A stretch of DNA of 64,000 bases, taken from NCBI RefSeq assembly GCF_025148125.1, contig NZ_CP102267.1:2056501-2120500 (forward strand), given 5' to 3'. A program made the position numbers and the translations under genes. Source of the DNA: Blautia wexlerae DSM 19850 (GTDB lineage: Bacteria; Bacillota; Clostridia; Lachnospirales; Lachnospiraceae). Positions 7,714-17,160 of the stretch are shown one piece after another. Each line of letters starts with the position of its first letter. Within the stretch, counting starts at the first letter, position 1. The notes under the pieces are model-generated. The model saw only the letters and a program-made list of their open reading frames with translations. It searched no databases and was not told the DNA's origin.

Positions 7714-9657
7714 ATGGGTTGGTTATTAGAATTATTGGTCGAAGGAATCAGAGAGATGTTATCTCAGTTTGTCATTGATATGATGACACTTGTAACAGAT
7801 ATGTTTACCGAACTTCTGTCCTGTGACCTTAGCTTGTTTGAGGAACTATTTTCCGTAGTAGGGGACTTGTATAAAAATGTAGTGTTGCCGATGGGAATTG
7901 CTCTGCTTCTTTTGATATGTGTCTGGCAATTATTTAAAAGTATGTTCGGGAAAGCGGGGGTTGCCAGTGAAGATCCAATAGAATTAGTATGCCGGACTGG
8001 AATTAGTCTGTTTTTTATTGTAGCAGCGAAACCGCTGGTGGATTACATTCTGGCGGTAGCAGGAACACCATATCAATGGATCACAGGCACAGATGTTGAA
8101 GTAAGCAGTTTTTCAGAGTATGTATCGGTGCTGGAAGGACTGACAGGCGGACTGGGAATTGACAGTTTAAACATAGCGATTTTAATGTTGATTATGCAGT
8201 TTGTAGTTGCATGGAATTATTTCAAAATGCTCTTTGTAATTGCCGAACGCTATGTACTTTTAGGAGTATTCTCTTATACAGCACCTTTGGCATTTGGTAC
8301 AGGCGGATCGAAAGCGACAAATAATATTCTTGCATCATGGGCGAAAATGTTTGGAGGACAGATTATCTTGATTCTTCTGAATTCCTGGTGCTTGAAAATG
8401 TTTTTATCTGGATATGGAAATCTGAATGCGAGTGCATACGGATTTACAAAATTCTTTGTAGCGACGTTATGTTTGGTAGGATTTTGTAAAGTTACATTTA
8501 AACTGGATTCTTATTTATCATCACTAGGCGTTAATCTTGGACGACCAACAACTGGAATCGGAGCGCTTGGATTGATGATGGCTGCCGGTAGAGTTTTGTC
8601 ACATGTTGGCAGAGGTAGCGGAGAATCATCGGGCAGCAGTAGTCCTACGGGTACGGAAAGCCAGACTGCAGCTACAGATGGAGCAGGAATGACAGATGCA
8701 GCTCCGGGACCAATTCCAATGGGATTTCCAGGTGATAGCGATGCTATGCGTATGGATGGAGAAAATGAGTTTAGTGGCGCTACGACAGATGAAACAGCAG
8801 ATATGGAACTGGCAAATGGAGATTTTGATACAATGGATGACGAACCGGGCAGCGTTCTGGAGGAAATGGGTATGATGCCGCCAGATTCATTTGCTGAAAC
8901 AGAGGATGGCATGATGGATATGAGTGGTATGCAGGATGCCACAGATTTTGATTCTGGTACAACATCACAAAATGATGCGGACGCTTTTGTAGATGGTATG
9001 GACAATTCCGATATAAATGGTGCGTTTACGGGAGAAGGAAGTGCAGTTAATGATCTTGGCGATTATCCAGTAGAAGAAGAGGAAGCTGGAATGGAAGAAT
9101 CTTCAGAACCGGATATGGAATTAGAAGGAAATGCAATCGGCAGTGCTGGAGGCGACGATATCGGAATTGGAAGTGGAATGGATACGTCAGGCGGGGAAAC
9201 AGCTCTTTCAGGCGGAAATCCCTCATCCGGAGAGCAGGCATCCGTACAATCCGGTGGAATCATTAGTGAAATAAGTGGTAGCGCCGGTATGAAACTATCG
9301 GATTCTTCTGAAACTTCTGGTGGAGTATATGCGTCTAATGAATGGGAATCTTCTTATACAGCAGGCGGACAAGGTTATACATCAGAAGGAAGATCGCCTC
9401 ATACGGATTTCAGTTCAGCTCGTGAGGAGGGCAAATATGAATCAGAAGGTTATCATGATTTTGACGGACCGATGTATCAAAATACTTCTACTAATATGGG
9501 GTCAAATCAAGGCATTCATGCAGAGGAATTGAAAAAAAGGGAGCAGGGAATTGGTTCGGAATCAGGAGAAATTCGTGAAGTTCCTAAAACAAGAGAAGAA
9601 TTTCGTAAGAAGAACCAGAGAAACCACAGTCACAGTGAAGATCATTTTCTGAGATAA
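7714..9657 (+). CDS. VirB6/TrbL-like channel protein with long acidic tail
   Basis: A 647-residue protein. The first 300 residues contain several hydrophobic membrane segments (for example NVVLPMGIALLLLICVW, LNIAILMLIMQFVVAW) and belong to the VirB6/TrbL type, the inner-membrane channel part of type IV secretion. From about residue 300 onward the protein is a low-complexity tail rich in Gly, Ser, Asp, Glu and Met, with a basic end. The tail is probably disordered and could lie outside or inside the membrane. It follows the pilin gene and precedes the transglycosylase gene. Confidence 0.75.
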   Translation: MGWLLELLVEGIREMLSQFVIDMMTLVTDMFTELLSCDLSLFEELFSVVGDLYKNVVLPMGIALLLLICVWQLFKSMFGKAGVASEDPIELVCRTGISLFFIVAAKPLVDYILAVAGTPYQWITGTDVEVSSFSEYVSVLEGLTGGLGIDSLNIAILMLIMQFVVAWNYFKMLFVIAERYVLLGVFSYTAPLAFGTGGSKATNNILASWAKMFGGQIILILLNSWCLKMFLSGYGNLNASAYGFTKFFVATLCLVGFCKVTFKLDSYLSSLGVNLGRPTTGIGALGLMMAAGRVLSHVGRGSGESSGSSSPTGTESQTAATDGAGMTDAAPGPIPMGFPGDSDAMRMDGENEFSGATTDETADMELANGDFDTMDDEPGSVLEEMGMMPPDSFAETEDGMMDMSGMQDATDFDSGTTSQNDADAFVDGMDNSDINGAFTGEGSAVNDLGDYPVEEEEAGMEESSEPDMELEGNAIGSAGGDDIGIGSGMDTSGGETALSGGNPSSGEQASVQSGGIISEISGSAGMKLSDSSETSGGVYASNEWESSYTAGGQGYTSEGRSPHTDFSSAREEGKYESEGYHDFDGPMYQNTSTNMGSNQGIHAEELKKREQGIGSESGEIREVPKTREEFRKKNQRNHSHSEDHFLR

Positions 9658-9671
9658 GGAGGGGTGTATGT

Positions 9672-11804
9672 ATGAGAGATGACAGGTCAGAATCCTCTCC
9701 TTTAGATCAGGCGGCTGGCACTGCAAGTCAAGCGGCACAAACAGCAGGGCAAGTAAAAAAAGCGGTCAATCAGGCAAAACAGGGAGCAAAAGCAGCACAA
9801 AAAGCAGCTCATACATCACAGGCAGCCTATGCCGCGACTGCTTCTGCGCAAGGCGGTGCAGCAGCGGCTGGTGCAACAACAGGAACAGCCCTTGCAGGTC
9901 CATTGGGAGCAGTGGTCGGTGTGATTGTAACCAGTAAGACCTTCTGGAAGGTGATTGGCGGCATTTTTGGAGCAATTTTTCTATTTGTGTTTATTATTGC
10001 GAACCTTATAGGCATTATTTTGACTTATCTGGGATTTGCTGATGCGGACGCTTTTGCAAATGAAGCTCAGTCAGAAGAACTCTCTAACTTGAAAATCCGG
10101 ATCGAGCAGATTTTTGATCAAGAGGAGTATGAGCGTGAAATTCTAGCGATTATTGAGCAAAACAGAGATTTGAAGATTGAAGAAATTGATGCAGATAAGG
10201 AGAAAAACTATAGCGATTACCAGTTATCTGTGATAGACGAATATGAAACCAAGTTCAAGAGGAATGCAAGTTATTATCTTTCCATCTTTTTGCTGGATAT
10301 TTGGGATAACAGTACAAGGAATAAATTTTTAGGATATTCCAGTGAATGGGGAGATATGTCAACAGATCTGACAAGTCAATATGATTCTTATTTTGAAGAG
10401 GCGGCACAAACTTACGGCGTTCCTGTGGCTCTGCTTAAAGCAATGGGAAAAACTGAATCAAATTTTAACCAGGGTGCAGTTTCTGGAGCCGGTGCAATCG
10501 GTATTATGCAACTTATGCCGGCAACGGCAGCCTCGCTGGGAGTAGATCCCTATGATGCACGTCAAAATATTATGGGCGGGGCAAAATATATTGCAGGCAA
10601 TCTGGAGCGATTTAAAGATTATTCTAACGGCTTGGAGCTTGCCATTGCTGCTTATAATGCGGGACCGGGGGCAGTCATAAAATACGGTTATCAGATTCCG
10701 CCGTATAAAGAGACACAAAACTATGTGAAAAAGGTCTTGGGATATTTGACGATTGCAGAAGGAAAGACGGAAAGCGGTGCTGATACAGAATCAGATGAGG
10801 ATTTAAGTGAACCGTATCAACTGTTAAAGAATGCTGTCACAGAACATGTTGACAGCTTTTTTTCATGGTCTGTAACAGATGAGAAGGAACAAGCGGCTAC
10901 GGAAAGCAGATACTATCAGATTTCAGAAACGGGGAAGATCGGAATAGATAAGGACACCTATGAAAAGATGAAAAAAGACGGAGAAAACGTAGTGATAGAA
11001 ACGGTTCCTGTGACGAAAAAAACGGTTGAGTATACACTTGCACTCCTTCTTAATTCACAACCAGAAGCTGGAAGTGGGTATGAATATAAATATGTTACGA
11101 GCCAGAGTACTTTTGAATTGGTACTAAAAGTATTAAAAGTAATGGAGGATGGTGTATCAGCCTTAAAAGACGCCTTTTTCTCATTGTTTTCATGGAGAGA
11201 TTTTGTGACCGGCGGAGGAGATGATACCTATGTCAGTAATCTTGATGTATCGGGAGATATCTTTACATACGATACAGTCGGAAAAGGAGTAAAAAAAGTG
11301 GTCTATTTTAATCAGACCGAAGAACCATGGGGCAGTATGCCTTATGGAACAAGTACTATTGGGGCAGCAGGGTGTGGACCAACTTCAATGTCAATTGTCA
11401 TATCTACTCTTACTGGGCAAACGGTAAATCCGCAGACGACCTGTGCATTTTCGATTCAGAATGGAGAATATGTGTCAGGAGTGGGGACGGCACATTCTTT
11501 CATCGGAAATGCTGCAAGTAACTGGGGATTGACATGTGAGCGCGTGGGAAAAGACCGTATGGACTATGTTGTACAATCGCTGAAGGAAGGGAAAATGGTT
11601 GTCGAAATATGTGAAGCATATACCATAACAGGAAGTGGCAGCGGACATTTTATCGTACTTACCGGAGTGACAAGAGACGGTTACATCACGATTGCAGATT
11701 GTGCGAGCAGAGAGCGAAGCACAAAGGTCTATAGTGTTGATACGATTAAATCATACGGACGTGATTTAAGTGCGGGAGCATTTTGGATTATTGGAAAGAA
11801 ATAG
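9672..11804 (+). CDS. lytic transglycosylase fused to a C39-like cysteine peptidase
   Basis: A 710-residue cell-wall hydrolase. An Ala/Gln-rich N-terminus and a membrane helix (about residues 95-118) are followed by a soluble SLT domain with catalytic Glu in KTESNF (about residue 261), then GAIGIMQLMPATA and AIAAYNAGPG. The C-terminal peptidase-like domain has GAAGCGPTSM (Cys about 567), GSGHFIVLTGV (His about 658) and IADCAS, the Cys-His-Asp order of Peptidase_C39_2. It should open the peptidoglycan for the conjugation channel, as VirB1/Orf14-type enzymes do. ATG at 9672 follows AAGGAGGGG. Confidence 0.88.
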   Translation: MRDDRSESSPLDQAAGTASQAAQTAGQVKKAVNQAKQGAKAAQKAAHTSQAAYAATASAQGGAAAAGATTGTALAGPLGAVVGVIVTSKTFWKVIGGIFGAIFLFVFIIANLIGIILTYLGFADADAFANEAQSEELSNLKIRIEQIFDQEEYEREILAIIEQNRDLKIEEIDADKEKNYSDYQLSVIDEYETKFKRNASYYLSIFLLDIWDNSTRNKFLGYSSEWGDMSTDLTSQYDSYFEEAAQTYGVPVALLKAMGKTESNFNQGAVSGAGAIGIMQLMPATAASLGVDPYDARQNIMGGAKYIAGNLERFKDYSNGLELAIAAYNAGPGAVIKYGYQIPPYKETQNYVKKVLGYLTIAEGKTESGADTESDEDLSEPYQLLKNAVTEHVDSFFSWSVTDEKEQAATESRYYQISETGKIGIDKDTYEKMKKDGENVVIETVPVTKKTVEYTLALLLNSQPEAGSGYEYKYVTSQSTFELVLKVLKVMEDGVSALKDAFFSLFSWRDFVTGGGDDTYVSNLDVSGDIFTYDTVGKGVKKVVYFNQTEEPWGSMPYGTSTIGAAGCGPTSMSIVISTLTGQTVNPQTTCAFSIQNGEYVSGVGTAHSFIGNAASNWGLTCERVGKDRMDYVVQSLKEGKMVVEICEAYTITGSGSGHFIVLTGVTRDGYITIADCASRERSTKVYSVDTIKSYGRDLSAGAFWIIGKK

Positions 11805-11816
11805 GAGGCGTGGTAG

Positions 11817-12473
11817 ATGCAGTTGAAAAGCAAAGTTTGTTGTTTGATTACCGCATGTAGTCTATTTTTCAGTCTTTTTTCCATAGATGTATTTGCGAAG
11901 ACAGATAAAAATCAGGAAGATCCGGAAACTGTCCAATGGAAAGAACGAGAATCGTATGCAGAGAATTTCACAGATACCGAACAACCGTCTGCGACACTTG
12001 CTTTACGGACAGAGTGTTTTACGGGATTTACAGGAAAAATTTCTGTCACAATACAAAAGGAAAATGGTGCAAGCAGACAGTATGAATTATCAGAGGATAA
12101 CCTGTATGAACAGAATATTCCGGTAAATACAGGAATCTATATGGTGAAATCAGTGGAAGCGGCAGATGAAGAATGTGTCTATAAAACGGAATATTCCCAA
12201 GAGGAACTAAAGGTAAAACCAGATCAGTTACTTCTTTTGAAAATTATGGTTATGGAAGAAGAGATTGGAACAGTGGCAGAAATACAAAAAGAAAAGTCGG
12301 AAAATTCTCTGCATACAGAGATAAAAGAAACAGTGGATGAAGAAAATATCATCAAAACTCTTTTGGAGGAAGATCAAGGGAGCGTAAAGTATCTTTTGGG
12401 GATTGGAATTTTGTCAGGAACTGCTTTGGTTATAGGGCTTTTGGTTCGTAAGAAAAGAAACAAGTATGATTAA
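11817..12473 (+). CDS. secreted, C-terminally anchored conjugation accessory protein
   Basis: A 218-residue protein with a signal peptide (CCLITACSLFFSLFSIDVFA), an extracellular part of about 150 residues with an acidic, Lys/Glu-rich end, and a C-terminal membrane helix (LLGIGILSGTALVIGLLV) followed by RKKRNK. It is thus a type I membrane protein facing outside. AGGAGG precedes the ATG and the gene sits between the hydrolase and PrgI. No named family recognised. Confidence 0.7.
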   Translation: MQLKSKVCCLITACSLFFSLFSIDVFAKTDKNQEDPETVQWKERESYAENFTDTEQPSATLALRTECFTGFTGKISVTIQKENGASRQYELSEDNLYEQNIPVNTGIYMVKSVEAADEECVYKTEYSQEELKVKPDQLLLLKIMVMEEEIGTVAEIQKEKSENSLHTEIKETVDEENIIKTLLEEDQGSVKYLLGIGILSGTALVIGLLVRKKRNKYD

Positions 12474-12488
12474 CAGGAGGTGGTTAAA

Positions 12489-12962
12489 ATCGCACAGAGA
12501 GAACGGGTAGATGTATATACGATTCCGCCGAATTTTGCACAGGAGGGAACTATTTTTTCAGGAAGAGTCAGACTTAGGAATGCATTTGAAGCAGGCCTTC
12601 TGGCTCTTCTTTTATTGCAGGCACTTTTGGCGACGGATCTTGGAGTAAAGGGTAAGATTTATGCCGGGGTAATTGTGATGATACCGATTGTAATCTTTGC
12701 GGTATTAGGTGTGCAGGGAGAAAGTTTGACTTCTTTTTTATTTCAGTTTTTGAAATATCTGTGTGGTCGGAGAATACTTACAGTTCCGGATGGTAAATAC
12801 CGTTTGAAGCGGAATCGCAGATTGAGGAAACAGCAATACAGAAGCCGGAGGGGAAAAGGAGGCGAGCGTCATAGGAAACGAAGTAAAAGAGTTGAAGCGT
12901 CAGCTCAAAGAAGCAAAACAGGCAGAAAAACAGAATCTGAAAGAAGAGAAAAAAGAGCGTAA
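12489..12962 (+). CDS. PrgI-family membrane protein (near-cognate start)
   Basis: About 157 residues. The start IAQRERVDVYTIPPNF followed by two membrane helices (AFEAGLLALLLLQALL and IYAGVIVMIPIVIFAVLG) and a short conserved GRRILTVPDGKYRLKRN is typical of PrgI proteins encoded just before VirB4 in Gram-positive type IV secretion loci. The basic tail overlaps the start of VirB4 by 92 nt. The ribosome site AGGAGG (12475-12480) points at an ATC codon at 12489; a GTG at 12480 overlaps the ribosome site itself and cannot use it. Confidence 0.8.
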   Translation: MAQRERVDVYTIPPNFAQEGTIFSGRVRLRNAFEAGLLALLLLQALLATDLGVKGKIYAGVIVMIPIVIFAVLGVQGESLTSFLFQFLKYLCGRRILTVPDGKYRLKRNRRLRKQQYRSRRGKGGERHRKRSKRVEASAQRSKTGRKTESERREKRA

Positions 12963-15606
12963 AGAGCAGCAAAAATTGGAACGGCAGCGTTTTCGGGAAG
13001 AGGAACGGATGCGGAAAGTTCAGATGCAGGAGGAACGTGAGTTAAAAAAAGAACTCGACAAAACTGAACCAGCGAAAGAGAAACATGTTGTCCGAATGGA
13101 TACTAGAAGAAAAAAGGACACAGAACGTGAACCGGATTTGGATTTACTGCCGGTAACCTGGGTATCATCTTATCTTCCAATACGACAGATAAAAAATGGA
13201 ATTATCTACACAACGGATCATCGTTATGTGAAACTGATAGAAATTCTGCCGATTAACTTTTTGCTGCGTTCGCCTTCTGAGCAACGGAATATTATCATGT
13301 CCTTTATGTCTTATTTAAAAATTGCTCCAGTCAGAATACAGTTTAAGGTTGTGTCTAAGAAAGCAGATATTTCGGAGTATATTGAAAAAATACAAAAGGA
13401 GGCGGAAAGGGAATGTGACACAAGGGTAAAAATGCTTCAGGAGGATTATGCAAAACTTATTGAGAAACTTGGAAGGAAAGAAGCAATTACAAGACGTTTT
13501 TTTATGGTTTTTGAGTATCAATCCTATAACAATAATAAAAATCCGAGGGAACATGATATTCTTCCGTACATGAAATCAGTAGTACAGACTGCTAAAAAAT
13601 ATCTTTCTCAATGTGGGAATGTTGTTTTGGAGCATGAAAACGATACGCGGTTTCTTGTAGATGTTTTGTATCAGATTTTAAATCGAAGGACAAGTGTTTA
13701 TGAGTCTTTAGAAGAGCGTACCCAAAAGGTAGTAGCATATTACCGGAAAGAGAACGGTGAGGACAGTATTCGTCATATTCCGGTTACGGAATTGATTGCA
13801 CCAGAGACGATGGATATGCGTCACCGAAGTCATCTTGTTATTGATGGGATGTACTACAGCTATCTTTTGATACCTTCCCATAAATACAGATCGAGAGTGC
13901 CGGCAGGATGGCTGTCACTTTTAATCAATGCAGGTGAAGGAATTGATGTAGATGTTTTCTTTTTCCGGCAGGATAAAAGCAAATCTATGGAACGCATAGG
14001 AAGAAGTATTCGTCTGAACCGGTCGAAGATTAAAGATACCTATGATACGAATACTGATTTTGATGATTTAAGTGAATCCATCCATGCAGGATATTATCTG
14101 AAACGCGGATTAAGTGGAAGTGAAGACTTCTACTATATGAGTACATTGATTACCATTACCGGATACAGTACGAAAGAGGTGGAATGGCGTGTAAAAGAAA
14201 TGACAAAATTATTAAATTCGCAGGATATTGGTGTGACAAGCTGTATGTTTCGGGAAGAAGAGGCATTTCTGTCTTCTTTGCCGTTGCTATGTCTGGATAA
14301 AAAACTGTACGAGAGATCCAAACGGAATGTACTGACTTCCGGAGTGGCAAGCTGCTATCCGTTTACTTCCTATGAAATGTCGGATAAAGATGGGATTATG
14401 ATGGGGGTTAATAAGGCGAATAATTCTCTCGTAATCGTGGATATTTTCAATACGAAAATATATAAGAATGCCAACATTGCCATTCTGGGAACATCAGGCG
14501 CTGGCAAGACTTTTACCATGCAGCTAATGGCATTAAGACTGAGAAGGAAAAATGTGCAGGTCTTTATTATTGCACCAGACAAAGGGCATGAATTTGCAAG
14601 AGCCTGTAATAATATCGGTGGGGCTTTTATACAGATTTCTCCAGCTTCCCCAAACTGTATCAACGTTATGGAAATACGTCCGACAGATAGGACTGCAAGT
14701 GAAATTTTGGATGGATATACAGTAGAGCGTTCTGAACTGGCAATGAAAATCCAAAGTTTACATATTTTCTTCAGTCTGCTGATCCCAGATTTGAGCCATG
14801 AAGAAAAACAGCTTTTAGATGAAGCATTAGTGATTACCTATGCAGAAAAGGGAATTACCCATGATAATCAGAGTTTAGAAGATTCTGATAATCCGGGACA
14901 ATACAAAGATATGCCGATTTTAGGTGATTTACATGAAGTCTTATTAAGAAAGAGAGAATGTCGGAGGATGGCAAACATTCTCAATCGTTTGGTACATGGT
15001 TCGGCAGCAACATTCAATCAAAAAACAAATGTGGATTTATCAAATAAGTATGTTGTTCTGGATATTTCAGAGTTATCCGGGGATCTGTTGTTGGGAATGT
15101 TTGTTGCACTGGATTTTGTATGGGCAAAGGCAAAAGAAGACAGAACTGTAGAAAAAGCAATCTTTGTGGATGAGGCTTGGAAATTGCTGGTGTCAAACGA
15201 ATTGGCAGGAGAATATCTGCTGGAGATTTTCAAAGTAATTCGTGCTTACGGCGGTTCTGCAATCTGTGCAACACAGGACCTTGTAGATTTCTTTGCTCTA
15301 AAGGGCGGCAAGCTTGGCAGAGGTATTCTGAATAACTCAAAGACGAAAATCATTCTCAATATGGAACCTAGCGAAGCGGAGAATATAAGGAAGGAACTTG
15401 ATTTATCAGAGGCAGAAGCAATGTCCATTGCAAGATTTGAAAGAGGAACCGGTCTGATTTCCACCAACAGTAATAATCTGATTGTAGATTTTAAGGCGAG
15501 CCAGTTGGAAAAAGACTTGATTACAACGGACAGAAAAGATTTGCAGGAACTAAAAGAACGTTTGCAGAAATATGGAAGACAGGCATATGGAAAGCAGGCT
15601 ATATAA
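12871..15606 (+). CDS. virB4: VirB4-like conjugation ATPase
   Basis: A 911-residue ATPase that powers type IV secretion at the inner face of the membrane. A highly charged coiled coil (first 85 residues) precedes the VirB4 N-terminal domain; Walker A is GTSGAGKTFTM (about residue 539) and Walker B is KAIFVDEAW (about residue 764), followed by CATQDLVDFF. AAGGAGG (12856-12862) lies 8 nt before an ATA at 12871 in frame. Later alternatives are a TTG at 12892 without a ribosome site and an ATG at 13009 with a weaker one. The start overlaps PrgI by 92 nt. Confidence 0.92.
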   Translation: MGNEVKELKRQLKEAKQAEKQNLKEEKKERKEQQKLERQRFREEERMRKVQMQEERELKKELDKTEPAKEKHVVRMDTRRKKDTEREPDLDLLPVTWVSSYLPIRQIKNGIIYTTDHRYVKLIEILPINFLLRSPSEQRNIIMSFMSYLKIAPVRIQFKVVSKKADISEYIEKIQKEAERECDTRVKMLQEDYAKLIEKLGRKEAITRRFFMVFEYQSYNNNKNPREHDILPYMKSVVQTAKKYLSQCGNVVLEHENDTRFLVDVLYQILNRRTSVYESLEERTQKVVAYYRKENGEDSIRHIPVTELIAPETMDMRHRSHLVIDGMYYSYLLIPSHKYRSRVPAGWLSLLINAGEGIDVDVFFFRQDKSKSMERIGRSIRLNRSKIKDTYDTNTDFDDLSESIHAGYYLKRGLSGSEDFYYMSTLITITGYSTKEVEWRVKEMTKLLNSQDIGVTSCMFREEEAFLSSLPLLCLDKKLYERSKRNVLTSGVASCYPFTSYEMSDKDGIMMGVNKANNSLVIVDIFNTKIYKNANIAILGTSGAGKTFTMQLMALRLRRKNVQVFIIAPDKGHEFARACNNIGGAFIQISPASPNCINVMEIRPTDRTASEILDGYTVERSELAMKIQSLHIFFSLLIPDLSHEEKQLLDEALVITYAEKGITHDNQSLEDSDNPGQYKDMPILGDLHEVLLRKRECRRMANILNRLVHGSAATFNQKTNVDLSNKYVVLDISELSGDLLLGMFVALDFVWAKAKEDRTVEKAIFVDEAWKLLVSNELAGEYLLEIFKVIRAYGGSAICATQDLVDFFALKGGKLGRGILNNSKTKIILNMEPSEAENIRKELDLSEAEAMSIARFERGTGLISTNSNNLIVDFKASQLEKDLITTDRKDLQELKERLQKYGRQAYGKQAI

Positions 15607-15633
15607 GCAAGTAGATTTATAATAATGCGTATT

Positions 15634-15709
15634 AAAAGCGTCATTGTATGCGTCGTAAGATTGTTTATAAACAAGAACTATAACAATCTGTCATACAATA
15701 CGCTTTTTA
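15634..15709 (+). terminator. large compound hairpin ending the VirB4 unit
   Basis: AAAAGCG plus ATTGTATG on the left pair with CATACAAT and CGCTTTT on the right, with an inner stem AGATTGTT (15658-15665) to AACAATCT (15682-15689). The outer right arm ends in a T run, so it should terminate transcription from virB4. Confidence 0.7.
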
Positions 15710-15755
15710 TATGTCATTAAGATAACTATTATTATTAGGAAAGGATACGGGCATT

Positions 15756-16307
15756 ATGGAAAATCAGAACAAACAGAGAGGTGTGGAACGGGAATTAAAA
15801 GAGTTGGTACAGAAATATAATGTGCTGGAGAAGGGGCAGATATACGCCTATTTTGAAAAGGATGGAAGAGAAAGGTTTGTGGGGCGGGCATTGAAAACCC
15901 TGGAAAAGGACCGCATGATCTATACAAACAACGAAACCAAACAGATAGCGTCCAGTGAGTCGGCATATGAAACCTGGGAACGTGGGACAAGTACCTGTTT
16001 GTGGGTGCTACTTGATTTGATGGATCAAAAGAAGATTGAACAGCATTTTCTTGCATCCAAAGAAGAATATCCCATACGGATCGTATTTGTGGGAGACGGG
16101 GAAATCTTTGATATTCTGTATGTTGCACCAGAAGATATTGAATTGACAAATCAACTGTTTGTACGGAGAAAAATCGATGGATGCGGGCATGTTGTAGTAG
16201 TGGAGGAAGCGGAAAGCATCCCAAAGATTCAGGTTTCCGATGTGATTGGATATTGCACAGTAAAGGAGGATGGTGAAGTCGAATACTATCGAAAAGAAAG
16301 CCGGTAG
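15756..16307 (+). CDS. conserved element protein (DUF5697-like)
   Basis: A 183-residue protein with a predicted winged-helix start (VERELKELVQKYNVLEKGQIYAYF split over residues 8-30) and an alpha/beta C-terminal half (IRIVFVGDGEIFDILYV). It resembles proteins labelled DUF5697 in Firmicute conjugative elements; that label is from memory and unverified. GAAAGGA precedes the ATG. It overlaps the next gene by 38 nt. Confidence 0.6.
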   Translation: MENQNKQRGVERELKELVQKYNVLEKGQIYAYFEKDGRERFVGRALKTLEKDRMIYTNNETKQIASSESAYETWERGTSTCLWVLLDLMDQKKIEQHFLASKEEYPIRIVFVGDGEIFDILYVAPEDIELTNQLFVRRKIDGCGHVVVVEEAESIPKIQVSDVIGYCTVKEDGEVEYYRKESR

Positions 16308-16983
16308 CCGGGATACATTTCAAAAGGTAAAGAGGCAGTTAGATGATGCACAGAAAGTAACCGCAGAGGTGGGAGAACTGATGGCAGAAGCAAGAAATAT
16401 ACTGACCTCTTATGCAAGATGTAAAACGGAAAACGGATATGAAAATTTTACGGATATGATACTGGAAGCATCGAAAAAAGGAGAACAACTGACGGAAAAA
16501 TTAAGGCGTTTATCTCTGGAAGTTGTGTTGGATCAGGTGAAATATGAGAAGTATCAGTCAGAACTTGTGGCTGTACATGGAATTAAAATTGGCTATTGTG
16601 ATGAAATTTTGGGGATTATAATGCCGGTTTTAATTCCGCATCGGAAAGAACAATATACCGATTATTTGTATAAGCCTTTGTATATTGCATTCAAGCAATG
16701 GTGTATCGAGCAGAATCAGGAGCAAAAAAAGATACCGGAATATGAAAAATGTACGGTTTGTTTTGTGCATTTGTATAATCGGGATTTGCCGCTTGGACGG
16801 ATCAGGGATCACGATAATTTTGAAGAAAAGCATGTCCTTGATGTGATTTCAAATTTCTTTCTTGTGTCAGACAGCGGCTTGCATGTAGACACGTATCATA
16901 TTACACGAATGGCAGATAAAGATGGGACAGAAGTTTATATTATGGATACGGACAAATTCCCCCGGTGGCTTCAAAGTATTTAA
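16270..16983 (+). CDS. DUF6100-like protein with a RusA-type signature
   Basis: A 237-residue protein. The first 90 residues are helical. The C-terminal part holds LGRIRDHDNFEEKHVLDVIS, then FFLVSDSGLHV. The spacing D-x-D-N-x(3)-K-x(3)-D followed by a later S-D resembles the metal-binding core of RusA Holliday-junction resolvases. It resembles proteins labelled DUF6100 in conjugative elements (from memory). The start is uncertain: AAAGGAGG immediately precedes ATG at 16270, and GTG at 16273 is also possible. It overlaps the upstream gene, so the two are translated together. Confidence 0.6.
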   Translation: MVKSNTIEKKAGSRDTFQKVKRQLDDAQKVTAEVGELMAEARNILTSYARCKTENGYENFTDMILEASKKGEQLTEKLRRLSLEVVLDQVKYEKYQSELVAVHGIKIGYCDEILGIIMPVLIPHRKEQYTDYLYKPLYIAFKQWCIEQNQEQKKIPEYEKCTVCFVHLYNRDLPLGRIRDHDNFEEKHVLDVISNFFLVSDSGLHVDTYHITRMADKDGTEVYIMDTDKFPRWLQSI

Positions 16984-16990
16984 AATATAG

Positions 16991-17031
16991 TATCGAAAAA
17001 CGTATCTGGTTTGAAAGTGCCTTTTTCGATA
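16991..17031 (+). terminator. hairpin, probable terminator
   Basis: TATCGAAAAA (16991-17000) is a perfect inverted repeat of TTTTTCGATA (17022-17031). There is no clean T run after the stem, but the right arm itself is T-rich. It separates the DUF6100-like gene from the following gene. Confidence 0.4.
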
Positions 17032-17160
17032 ACAGGAAAATGTCAGAAAAGGTAGTAAAACAATCGTTTTTTCGGGAGTCAGAAAGTAAAACTGTACCTA
17101 AGTGTTAATCAGATAGGGTATTGTTTTGGGAAAAGAGAAACGGTGGAAGGAGAAAGTTAT

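Noticed and set aside
8511..9657. Several open frames antisense to or within the VirB6 tail.
   Set aside because: The repetitive Gly/Ser/Asp coding sequence yields long open frames by composition alone; none has a ribosome site.
15754..16323. A 189-residue open frame on the minus strand.
   Set aside because: It is exactly antisense to the plus-strand gene at 15756, which has a start, ribosome site and operon context.
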